A stretch of DNA of 10,847 nt from Desulfosarcina sp. (GTDB lineage Bacteria > Desulfobacterota > Desulfobacteria > Desulfobacterales > Desulfosarcinaceae), in NCBI GenBank assembly GCA_030642405.1, contig DAOWNV010000068.1, positions 1 to 10,847 on the forward strand. The letters run 5' to 3'. Position 1 is the stretch's first letter. The number at the start of each line of letters is the position of its first letter. Shown here piece by piece: positions 1-6,099 of this stretch. Below the pieces are notes generated by a model that worked only from the letters and a program-made list of their open reading frames with translations, was not told the DNA's origin and made no database searches. The translations under genes and the position numbers were made by a program.

Positions 1-1
1 A

Positions 2-232
2 ACATCCCGATACCATGCAACGTGCATTAACCAAGTAAAATTATCAAATGTATCAGATGTAGATGGTGAAAATCTGATTTACGAACTGAACCGGCGAATA
101 CCATGGAACATGCTTTTTAACAACCCCAATGAGAACATGTGGTATTGGTCTACAATTTTTGCTTTGACATTTGTCATCCATCTGATATCGGGCTCTATAC
201 GAGGACGCACCGTTGCCTTTGGAGTAACCTGA
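2..232 (+). CDS. 3' end of an unidentified gene with one C-terminal membrane segment (5' end outside window)
   Basis: The frame beginning at base 2 stays open for 76 codons and ends with TGA at 230-232, 22 nt before the ATG of the next gene. No start is needed because the frame enters from outside the window. The visible C-terminus is polar at first (it includes NVSDVDGENLIYELNRR). It then has an aromatic and hydrophobic stretch (WYWSTIFALTFVIHLISG, encoded near 140-196) that looks like a single membrane helix, followed by a short basic tail (SIRGRTVAFGVT). The positive residues after the helix suggest a cytoplasmic C-terminus. I do not recognise the family. The short gap to the next gene and the lack of a terminator suggest co-transcription with the ETF:quinone oxidoreductase gene. 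A chance open frame of this length is possible but not likely. Confidence 0.5.
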   Translation, partial: TSRYHATCINQVKLSNVSDVDGENLIYELNRRIPWNMLFNNPNENMWYWSTIFALTFVIHLISGSIRGRTVAFGVT

Positions 233-254
233 AACCAAAGTAAAAGGAAATCCT

Positions 255-1934
255 ATGACCTCACATGAATCCATTGAATTTGATGTTCTTTTTATTGGAG
301 GTGGTCCGGCAAACCTGGCAGGGGCCATCCGTTTGATGCAATTGGCTGCTGAAAAAAATATGGAGCTGGAAGTGGCGCTGATCGATAAAGGTGCCGCCAT
401 CGGCTCCCATGCCATCAGTGGTGCCGTGATGAATCCAGTGGCCATCGCGGAACTATACCCGGATTACGAGCAACTGGGGTTTCCCATCGAGAGAACCGTT
501 CGCGGTGACGGCTTTTTCTTTCTGACGAAAAAGCGAGGATTCAAAATTCCAATGGTTCCCAGCCCGATGCATAACACCGGATTTCCCATCGTCAGCCTTT
601 CCAGGGTATGCCGGTGGATGGGAGAGAAGGCCGAAGCCCTGGGTGTCAACATTTTTCCCGGGTTTGACGGAAAAGAGATTCTATTGGCCGATGACGGCGT
701 CACAGTAAAGGGAGTACGAACCGGGGAAAAGGGGTTGGACAAAGACGGTAAGCCCAAGTCTAATTTCGAACCGGGAATAGACCTATTAGCCAAAGTTACC
801 GTTCTTGGAGAGGGGGCCCGGGGCAGTCTCATGAAGTCGTTGTCGGAAAAATTGCCCATTCGGTCGGGGCGCCTGCCCGAAGTGTTCGAGACGGGAATCA
901 AAGAGGTGATCCAGCTTCCCGATAACAATTTTTTTTCCGGCAGACCCTTCAACGACATCCATACCATGGGTTTTCCCTTGGGACTGGATACGCCGGGGGG
1001 TGGCTTTATCTATGAGATGGCGGACAATCAAATTGCACTGGGATTCCTGGTGGCGTTGGGATACGACAATCCTTTTTTCGACCTTTACGACACCTTCATG
1101 GCTTTCAAGAGGCATCCGATGATTCAACAGGTCATTCGGGGAGGCAAGGTGATGGAGCAAGGCGCCCGAGCGGTCTCCACCGGAGGTTGGTTTACCATGC
1201 CGCACCTTTCCGTTGGTGGTGCTCTGTTTACCGGCAACGGTGCTGCCATGCACAGCACACCGGCCATTAAAGGTATTCACATTGCCATTAAGTCGGGTAT
1301 GCTGGCTGCCGAAACCATCACTGATGCCATAGCTTCAGGTAATGTTTCCGGTGGATTCCTGACACGATACAGCCAGCGATTGAATAACAGCTGGGCAGGC
1401 GATGAACTTCGGGAAGGAAGGAATTTTGCCCAGGGTCTGGCCATGAAGGGGCCTGCTAAATGGATTCACCTGGCCGCTCAACACTTTACCAAAGGCAGGG
1501 GGCTTGTCGATCGTCTTCCTTCGGTGGCTGATGCCGATACACTAATACCCGGAAAAGGAGAACCGGCCGTAGAAAAGCCGGCCAGGGAGAAGGGCCATCC
1601 TGTTGCAAAAGATCCGTCGATGGTGGATAAGCTTACCGGTGTCTATTTGTCCGGCACCCTTCATCGGGAGGATCAACCCAGCCACATCCATATCCATGAT
1701 CAACGGGTTTGCGTGGAACATTGCTATTTGGAATACGGGTGTCCCTGCACGCGGTTTTGTCCCGGAGATGTCTATGAAATGGAACCACGTAAAGAGGGAA
1801 CCGGCATCAGCGGTATCAGACTGAATTTTGCCAACTGCCTGCATTGCAAAACTTGCGATATTAAAGATCCTTTTCACAATATCACATGGACCTGTCCGGA
1901 AGGGGGGGATGGCCCCAATTACAAAAAAGCCTGA
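255..1934 (+). CDS. Electron transfer flavoprotein:quinone oxidoreductase (ETF-QO, FixC/ETFDH family)
   Basis: This monotopic flavo-iron-sulfur enzyme takes electrons from reduced ETF, which is itself loaded by acyl-CoA and related dehydrogenases, and reduces membrane quinone. The protein has 559 residues, the full length of the family. Residues 10-24 hold the dinucleotide-binding motif VLFIGGGPANLAGA, and GSHAISGAV (50-58) is the typical second FAD segment. LGEGARGSL (184-192) and the KGIHIAIKSGMLAAE stretch (339-353) are family signatures. The C-terminal ferredoxin-like domain carries the [4Fe-4S] ligands C502 and C528/C531/C534 (NCLHCKTCDIKDP), then the hallmark PEGGDGPNY near the end. Four more cysteines (C486, C490, C496, C498) lie just before the first ligand. 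The position usually occupied by the Asp of the GD FAD motif is Asn328 (TGNGA). The ATG at 255 is preceded at good spacing by AAAAGGAAA. Family assignment is firm; the in vivo quinone is inferred to be menaquinone. Confidence 0.95.
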   Translation: MTSHESIEFDVLFIGGGPANLAGAIRLMQLAAEKNMELEVALIDKGAAIGSHAISGAVMNPVAIAELYPDYEQLGFPIERTVRGDGFFFLTKKRGFKIPMVPSPMHNTGFPIVSLSRVCRWMGEKAEALGVNIFPGFDGKEILLADDGVTVKGVRTGEKGLDKDGKPKSNFEPGIDLLAKVTVLGEGARGSLMKSLSEKLPIRSGRLPEVFETGIKEVIQLPDNNFFSGRPFNDIHTMGFPLGLDTPGGGFIYEMADNQIALGFLVALGYDNPFFDLYDTFMAFKRHPMIQQVIRGGKVMEQGARAVSTGGWFTMPHLSVGGALFTGNGAAMHSTPAIKGIHIAIKSGMLAAETITDAIASGNVSGGFLTRYSQRLNNSWAGDELREGRNFAQGLAMKGPAKWIHLAAQHFTKGRGLVDRLPSVADADTLIPGKGEPAVEKPAREKGHPVAKDPSMVDKLTGVYLSGTLHREDQPSHIHIHDQRVCVEHCYLEYGCPCTRFCPGDVYEMEPRKEGTGISGIRLNFANCLHCKTCDIKDPFHNITWTCPEGGDGPNYKKA

Positions 1935-1997
1935 CAATGGGAAACGAGCAAGGGATGAGATTATTTTTTTAAAAAAAACTAAAGTTGGAGAAAAATA

Positions 1998-2045
1998 GTG
2001 CCGATACCTGTTTTACAGCGGCACATCGGGGGATTGTCGCTGTAA
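1998..2045 (+). other. Two mutually exclusive hairpins downstream of the ETF-QO gene
   Basis: GTGCCG (1998-2003) can pair with CGGCAC (2019-2024). TTACAGCG (2013-2020) can pair with CGCTGTAA (2038-2045). The two stems share bases 2019-2020, and the second stem's left arm lies in the first stem's loop, so only one can form at a time. A T-rich stretch follows about 14 nt later (2059-2064). The arrangement resembles an attenuator or a composite 3' end structure, but no gene follows on the plus strand for about 690 bases. A role in ending or stabilising the ETF-QO message is more plausible than control of a downstream gene. An A/T palindrome (T7 then A8, 1964-1978) lies a little upstream. Confidence 0.35.
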
Positions 2046-2084
2046 CGTATCACCTCCTCTTTTTCATTCTTTTTCTTCTGTCAG

Positions 2085-2108
2085 CGAGGCGGTCTTTTGA
2101 CCGCCTCG
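2085..2108. terminator. Stem-loop, probable bidirectional terminator between convergent genes
   Basis: A perfect 10-bp GC-rich stem, CGAGGCGGTC (2085-2094) with GACCGCCTCG (2099-2108), is closed by a TTTT loop. It lies between the end of the ETF-QO gene (plus strand) and the end of the small minus-strand gene at 2127, where a terminator serving both is expected. The 3' flank on the plus strand is TATCATTTT, only moderately T-rich. On the minus strand no T-run follows, so the minus-direction function is less certain. Confidence 0.65.
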
Positions 2109-2126
2109 TATCATTTTGAGCCAATG

Positions 2127-2471
2127 CTAAAGTGTTTTCTTTGTTCTTACAAGCGTATAAAGCAGTTCAAGGGGTTGATTTCGGTTTCCAGGCTTTTTAT
2201 CAATAATAACTTTCCAGGAAGAGTGCTCTTCGAGCTTCCACATCATTTCGTGAATTTTTGCCAAAACACCTTCGGTTTCACCGGTAGATCCGCTAATCGT
2301 TTCAGCTTCCTGAAAGGAAACCTCATCACTTTCATGGGTGCCTGGGCCCAACCCAACGAGGGCCGATCCCTCTCCAATGTCAACAAGTGCGCGGTTAATT
2401 GCTGTCGAAAGTCTTGGAGCGGTGGGCGACAGTTCCACATGTATCAGTTTGGCCAGTTCATAGGGAGTCAT
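2127..2471 (-). CDS. Small hypothetical protein, 114 aa
   Basis: I do not recognise the family. The predicted soluble protein starts MTPYELAKLIHVEL. It has a Gly/Ser/Glu-rich acidic middle (about residues 33-66, including GLGPGTHESDE and SGSTGETEG), a helix-like segment around 68-82 (VLAKIHEMMWKLEEH) and a basic tail ending RTKKTL. There is no signal peptide, membrane span or Cys/His metal motif. Read on its own strand, the ATG at 2471 is preceded by AAAAGG with a 6-nt spacing, a good ribosome binding site. That favours this frame over the plus-strand frame covering the same bases, which has no comparable signal. The TAG stop at 2127-2129 is followed by the 2085-2108 stem-loop. It appears to be a single-gene unit. 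Confidence 0.6.
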   Translation of the reverse strand: MTPYELAKLIHVELSPTAPRLSTAINRALVDIGEGSALVGLGPGTHESDEVSFQEAETISGSTGETEGVLAKIHEMMWKLEEHSSWKVIIDKKPGNRNQPLELLYTLVRTKKTL

Positions 2472-2734
2472 TGGTAACCTTTTCTAAAATCATAATTTGT
2501 ATTTATAGGATCGATGCCCAGTATTTGACGCTCGGCTTTCACTATGCTCAGTTGTCTACAGCTCATTTAGTGACAACATGGTTCGAACTCCTTTATTTAT
2601 CCCTCTACCTTTTTTCCAATTGGAGTTCAAGACCAGTCGTGGCACCTAAGGATTGTGATTGATAATCAGGCAGGATTCTTTTAAGAACCCGTCTTTTACG
2701 AAACGGTCAATGAAAAAGAGGCAGTATAGAGATT
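2472..2734. other. Non-coding gap between divergent genes
   Basis: This 263-base A/T-rich stretch separates the small minus-strand gene from the transporter gene, so it should hold both promoters. I see no convincing sigma70 pair for either. The best single elements are GATAAT (2661-2666, plus strand) and TATAAA on the minus strand near 2504-2510, each lacking a good -35 partner. A weak inverted repeat, GTTGTC (2551-2556) with GACAAC (2572-2577) and a 15-nt loop, is present. No RNA gene was recognised. Confidence 0.4.
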
Positions 2735-3496
2735 ATGGACCCCTTATCCTTTTCTTCTTTATTGGTTTTATGGATGGCCGGTCTGTTTGCCGGTTTCGTG
2801 GACGCAATTGCCGGCGGTGGTGGGATCGTTTCTCTCCCGGTGCTTCTCGCAACCGGCATGCCTCCCCATATGGCCTTAGGTACCAACAAACTCCAGGGAA
2901 CTTTCGGTAGTTTTACGGCCGCCGTCAATTATACACGAAAGGGATTGGTGGACTTGAGTGAAATCCCTGTCGGAATCGGTTTCACCTTTTTCGGGGCTCT
3001 GACGGGAACATTGACTGTTCAAATCATTTCACCTGATTTTCTTCAAAACACGATTTTAATTTTGTTGGTTGCCGTCTTTTTTTACACGTTGTTGTCCCCG
3101 GATTTGGGGAAACTGGATCAAAGATCATCCATAGCGGCTCCTATATTTTTCAGTTGTGCGGGGTTCGTATTTGGCTTTTATGATGGTTTTTTCGGGCCTG
3201 GAACCGGTTCATTTTGGACCATCGCCTTGGTTGTATGTTTAGGGATCAATATGAAAAAGGCGACCGCCCATACAAAAGTTTTCAATTTTACCAGTAACCT
3301 TGTAGCATTGACGGTCTTTTTTATCGGTAATCAAGTAGTGATTTCTGCGGGGTTGATGATGGGAGCTGGGCAGATGATAGGCGCTTTTATCGGTTCCCGA
3401 TTGGTGATCCAAAAAGGAACTGGGTTTGTACGTGGGTTTTTCATGTTTGTTGTTGCAGTCTCAATTATGAAACTGGCGTATACTACTTACTTTTGA
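2735..3496 (+). CDS. TSUP (TauE/SafE, formerly DUF81) family membrane transporter
   Basis: This is a 253-residue integral inner-membrane protein of the family whose known members move sulfite, sulfoacetate, thiosulfate and other small organic anions. The substrate here cannot be read from sequence. The two-repeat layout is visible. In the first half, AGGGGIVSLP (26-35) and LGTNKLQGTFGS (48-59) follow the first helix. In the second half, GFYDGFFGPGTGSF (147-160), ATAHTKVFNF (176-185) and GQMIGAFIGSRL (212-223) are signature segments. Hydrophobic spans lie at about 8-25, 77-98, 103-120, 135-152, 158-172, 187-205, 206-225 and 232-250. Length is normal for the compact YfcA-like branch. The ATG at 2735 is used because a stop lies in frame at 2711. 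Its ribosome binding site is weak (GAG at 2729-2731). The gene converges with fdhD across a 30-bp gap with no obvious terminator. Confidence 0.9.
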   Translation: MDPLSFSSLLVLWMAGLFAGFVDAIAGGGGIVSLPVLLATGMPPHMALGTNKLQGTFGSFTAAVNYTRKGLVDLSEIPVGIGFTFFGALTGTLTVQIISPDFLQNTILILLVAVFFYTLLSPDLGKLDQRSSIAAPIFFSCAGFVFGFYDGFFGPGTGSFWTIALVVCLGINMKKATAHTKVFNFTSNLVALTVFFIGNQVVISAGLMMGAGQMIGAFIGSRLVIQKGTGFVRGFFMFVVAVSIMKLAYTTYF

Positions 3497-3526
3497 AAAA
3501 TAGCGATACTCCTATCTGTATGGGCA

Positions 3527-4339
3527 CTACTTTGTCAAGTGTTGAGGGTTGCAGTAAATATACAGGTCGTTTTTGTTTTCCAGCGATGCCAGCGTCATAT
3601 TAAGGGATTCAGCAAGCTCTGTTGCCAGTGCTGTAGGTCTTGAAAGTGCCAGGACAACTGGTATCTTTGCCCGTGCCGCTTTTTGGACCATTTCGTAACT
3701 CATTCGTGAACTAAGGGTCAACAGCCGTGCCTTGTTCAATTCTTTATTCAGAAAGAGCTTACCGATGGCCTTGTCCAAGGCATTGTGACGGCCGACGTCT
3801 TCGGCCGAAGACAAACGGTTAAGTTCATGATCGTAGATAACGGCACCGTGGGCAGCTCTTGTTTTTCCCCGTAAGGGCTGGTGGTAGCTCAGACGTATCA
3901 GACAATCCAGAGAGCTATCACTGTCAAGCGGTTCTACATCCGTCATAGGCGAAAGCGCTTGTTTCAGATCCGCCACGATGGATTTTCCGCAGATTCCACA
4001 AGATGTCTGGCTGATATATGTTCGGCGATCGAGATGACGGGCAATTCGGCTCCGCCGTTCCGGAGTGAGGGTAACCGTAATAACATTGGTCTCATCACCG
4101 TTGCAAAAGGCGATATTGACCATGTCGGCGGTGGTGTTCACGATGCCTTCACTGAGGCAGAAGCCGGCCACATGTTCTTTTTCGTGGCCGGGAGTACGCA
4201 TGATAACAGCATAGGGTAAACCCTGAATTCGTATGGAAAGTGGTTCCTCGCCAATGAGGCCAAGGGACTCGGATCTTGCCTGTCCATTTTCAATGATGGT
4301 AACTTGTCTATATTGGCTGTCCACTATTCTTTTCCCCAT
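3527..4339 (-). CDS. fdhD: FdhD, formate dehydrogenase accessory sulfurtransferase
   Basis: FdhD carries sulfur from a cysteine desulfurase (IscS in E. coli) to the Mo/W-bis-MGD cofactor of formate dehydrogenase, a step needed for enzyme activity. Numbered from the ATG at 4339 (270 aa), the sulfur-relay CxxC is C114/C117 (TSCGICGKS). EDVGRHNALDKAIG (180-193) and SSRMSYEMVQKAA (210-222) are family signatures, as is GHEKEHVAGFCLSEG near residues 51-65. A longer version starting with TTG at 4378 (283 aa) is possible. It has no ribosome binding site, and its first codons lie inside a good promoter whose predicted start point (about 4355) is downstream of that TTG, so I prefer 4339. The SD of the ATG is also weak. 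No formate dehydrogenase gene is in this window. The TAG stop is at 3527-3529. Confidence 0.93.
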   Translation of the reverse strand: MGKRIVDSQYRQVTIIENGQARSESLGLIGEEPLSIRIQGLPYAVIMRTPGHEKEHVAGFCLSEGIVNTTADMVNIAFCNGDETNVITVTLTPERRSRIARHLDRRTYISQTSCGICGKSIVADLKQALSPMTDVEPLDSDSSLDCLIRLSYHQPLRGKTRAAHGAVIYDHELNRLSSAEDVGRHNALDKAIGKLFLNKELNKARLLTLSSRMSYEMVQKAARAKIPVVLALSRPTALATELAESLNMTLASLENKNDLYIYCNPQHLTK

Positions 4340-4361
4340 TGAATTGCCATCATAGACACAA

Positions 4362-4389
4362 AGTATACGGATTAACAATGGGTTGTCTA
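4362..4389 (-). promoter_or_regulatory. Probable sigma70-like promoter of fdhD
   Basis: Read on the minus strand, TAGACA (4384-4389, 5 of 6 matches to TTGACA) is followed after 16 bp by TATACT (4362-4367, 5 of 6 matches to TATAAT). Transcription would begin near 4355 and give a leader of about 16 nt before the ATG at 4339. This is a sequence match only. It matters because it would exclude the upstream TTG start of fdhD. Confidence 0.55.
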
Positions 4390-4406
4390 TGCCGGTCAGT
4401 TTTTTG

Positions 4407-4435
4407 TTGACAAATTAATCCATAAGGTTGATATT
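4407..4435 (+). promoter_or_regulatory. Probable sigma70-like promoter of the rplU operon
   Basis: A perfect -35 box TTGACA (4407-4412) is followed after 17 bp by GATATT (4430-4435, 4 of 6 matches). Transcription would begin near 4442, leaving a leader of about 48 nt before rplU. A second, weaker pair (TTGATA at 4428-4433 with TAGAAA at 4452-4457, 18-bp spacing) overlaps it. This is the only convincing promoter found for the eight-gene operon downstream. Confidence 0.55.
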
Positions 4436-4461
4436 TCTTATTTTTCGAATTTAGAAATAAG
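4432..4461 (+). promoter_or_regulatory. A/T-rich inverted repeat at the rplU transcription start region
   Basis: TATTTCT (4432-4438) matches AGAAATA (4453-4459) and CTTATTT (4437-4443) matches AAATAAG (4455-4461), so the right arm can pair with either of two left arms. The repeat straddles the predicted start point of the rplU promoter. It could be an operator or, if transcription starts further upstream, a leader hairpin. Autoregulatory rplU leaders are known in Bacillota; I do not claim this one matches them. Confidence 0.3.
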
Positions 4462-4489
4462 TGTTTTGTTTTGACGGGAGGAGAAAAAC

Positions 4490-4801
4490 ATGTACGCAGT
4501 GGTCGCTACAGGCGGAAAGCAATATAGAGTTGAGGAAGGTGACATCTTGAGAGTCGAGAAGCTGGTAGGTGATGTTGGATCTCAGGTGGCCTTCGACAAG
4601 GTCCTTATATTTTCCAACGGTGAAGATGTCAAGATCGGTCAGCCTGAGGTGGACGGCGTAACGGTTCACGGGCAGATTGTGGCTCAGGGAAAGAGCAAAA
4701 AGGTTATCGTCTTCAAATACAAACGCAGAAAACGTTATCGCAGAAAACAGGGTCACCGCCAGCTATTCACCGCTGTTCGCATTGACCGTATTGAGGTGTA
4801 A
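4490..4801 (+). CDS. rplU: 50S ribosomal protein L21
   Basis: L21 is a 23S rRNA-binding protein of the large subunit. At 103 residues it has exactly the common bacterial length. The start MYAVVATGGKQYRVEEGD and the basic stretch KSKKVIVFKYKRRKRYRRK (about 67-86) are diagnostic, followed by the expected GHRQ segment. The strong ribosome binding site GGGAGGAG (4476-4483) stands 6 nt before the ATG. It is the first gene of the operon and lies 24 nt before rpmA. Confidence 0.98.
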   Translation: MYAVVATGGKQYRVEEGDILRVEKLVGDVGSQVAFDKVLIFSNGEDVKIGQPEVDGVTVHGQIVAQGKSKKVIVFKYKRRKRYRRKQGHRQLFTAVRIDRIEV

Positions 4802-4825
4802 TTCTGTAATCATTAGGAGAAAAAA

Positions 4826-5080
4826 ATGGCACATAAGAAAGCAGCCGGTAGTTCAAAAAACGGCCGTGACAGTAACGCCCAGCGTCGGGGAATCAAACGC
4901 TATGGCGGCCAGCCGGTCCTGGCAGGCAATATTCTTGTACGTCAGGTTGGCACCAGGATTCATCCTGGTGTCAATGTGGGACTTGGAAAAGATTATACCC
5001 TGTTTGCTCTGATCGATGGTGTCGTCACCTACGAAAGAAAAGGCCGGGATCGTAAACAGGTCAGCGTCTATGCAGCGTGA
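4826..5080 (+). CDS. rpmA: 50S ribosomal protein L27
   Basis: L27 sits near the peptidyl transferase centre, with its N-terminus reaching toward the P-site tRNA. The 84-residue protein begins MAHKKAAGSSKNGRDSNAQR, the canonical form without the cleavable N-terminal extension found in Bacillota, so no Prp protease processing is expected. RGIKRYGGQ and GNILVRQVGTRIHPG are conserved. TAGGAGA precedes the ATG at good spacing. Its TGA stop overlaps the GTG start of obgE by 4 nt. Confidence 0.98.
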   Translation: MAHKKAAGSSKNGRDSNAQRRGIKRYGGQPVLAGNILVRQVGTRIHPGVNVGLGKDYTLFALIDGVVTYERKGRDRKQVSVYAA

Positions 5081-6099
5081 AATTCATTGACGAAGCATGT
5101 ATTTCAGTACAGTCTGGAAATGGTGGTGCCGGATGTGTCAGCTTTCGGCGTGAGAAATACATCCCCAGGGGAGGACCGGATGGGGGTGACGGAGGGCGCG
5201 GTGGGGACGTCGTTTTACAAACGACCACGACAAAGCGTACCCTCTACCATCTTCAATTCAAAAAACTGTACAAGTCCAAAAACGGAGGCGGTGGCTCAGG
5301 AAACAACCGCACCGGAAAATGTGGTGAACCTTTAGCCATTGATCTTCCCCTTGGTACCCTTGTTTATAATGTAGACTCAGAAACCCTACTGAAAGACCTC
5401 GTCGACCCCGGCGAGGTCTTTGTTGTTGTACAAGGTGGCCGCGGTGGATTGGGAAATGCGCGGTTCAAGTCTTCTACCAACCGGACCCCCCGTTTTGCCC
5501 AACCCGGTGAACTGGGGCAAATATTGAATTTACGGTTGGAATTGAAATTGTTAGCCGATGTTGGGCTTGTGGGGCTTCCCAATGCCGGCAAGTCGACACT
5601 TGTATCCGCCATGTCGTCGGCAAGGCCAAAGATTGCCGACTATCCTTTTACCACACTTACACCTAACCTTGGTGTGGTTCAAACCCATCGCAGGGAACCT
5701 TTCATCGTTGCAGATATCCCTGGACTGATCGAAGGGGCACACAAGGGCACCGGTCTGGGTATCCGTTTTCTTCGACATGTGGAACGGACACGGGTGTTGG
5801 TTCATCTGGTAGATGTTGCCGCCGTTGATCCGGACGACCCGCTTAAAGACTTCCATACTATCAACCGGGAATTGCGTGAATATAGTCCGGCATTGGCTGA
5901 CAAACCCCAACTTCTGGTGTTGAACAAAATGGATGTGGGTTGGGCCCAAGATGCTGCAACCTTTTTCACCCAGGCTTACGGCAAAGACGATATGTTGAAG
6001 ATTTCAGCAGCCGGGGGTTCCGGGCTAGATCAACTAACAATGGTTTTATGCGATTTGCTGGATCGATTGGATAAAGAGGAATCCGAAGAAGGTGCGTAA
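5077..6099 (+). CDS. obgE: Obg GTPase (ObgE/CgtA), 50S assembly factor
   Basis: Obg is an essential GTPase in most bacteria. It binds the pre-50S subunit and links ribosome maturation to (p)ppGpp and stress state. Residues 1-158 form the glycine-rich Obg fold (NGGAGCVSFRREKYIPRGGPDGG). The G domain follows: P-loop GLPNAGKS (166-173), switch region YPFTTLTPN (189-197), G3 DIPG (213-216), NKMD (283-286) and a G5-like SAAG (310-313). At 340 residues it is the short form, without an OCT domain or long acidic tail, and ends soon after the G domain with EESEEGA. The GTG start overlaps the rpmA stop (GTGA). No clear ribosome binding site precedes it, so translation probably depends on ribosomes finishing rpmA. 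Confidence 0.97.
   Translation: MKFIDEACISVQSGNGGAGCVSFRREKYIPRGGPDGGDGGRGGDVVLQTTTTKRTLYHLQFKKLYKSKNGGGGSGNNRTGKCGEPLAIDLPLGTLVYNVDSETLLKDLVDPGEVFVVVQGGRGGLGNARFKSSTNRTPRFAQPGELGQILNLRLELKLLADVGLVGLPNAGKSTLVSAMSSARPKIADYPFTTLTPNLGVVQTHRREPFIVADIPGLIEGAHKGTGLGIRFLRHVERTRVLVHLVDVAAVDPDDPLKDFHTINRELREYSPALADKPQLLVLNKMDVGWAQDAATFFTQAYGKDDMLKISAAGGSGLDQLTMVLCDLLDRLDKEESEEGA

Noticed and set aside
164..192. TTGACA at 164-169 as a promoter for the ETF-QO gene
   Set aside because: No acceptable -10 box is found at 15-19 bp spacing, and the bases are in the upstream coding frame.
2055..2069. GAGGAGGTG on the minus strand (complement of CACCTCCTC) as a ribosome binding site for a small gene
   Set aside because: The nearest minus-strand ATG is about 26 nt away and opens only a 15-codon frame; no coding signal supports it.
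2097..2477. 126-aa plus-strand frame opposite the small minus-strand gene
   Set aside because: It starts inside the terminator stem-loop, has no ribosome binding site, and its composition (many Phe, Cys, Arg, Asn) looks like an antisense shadow. The minus-strand frame has a good initiation signal.
2580..2592. GGTTCGAACTCC, resembling the T-arm of a tRNA
   Set aside because: The 5-nt flanks of the TTCGAAC loop do not pair as a T stem, and no acceptor, D or anticodon arm can be found upstream.
3881..4219. 112-aa plus-strand frame opposite fdhD
   Set aside because: It lies wholly within fdhD, which carries unmistakable family motifs on the other strand.
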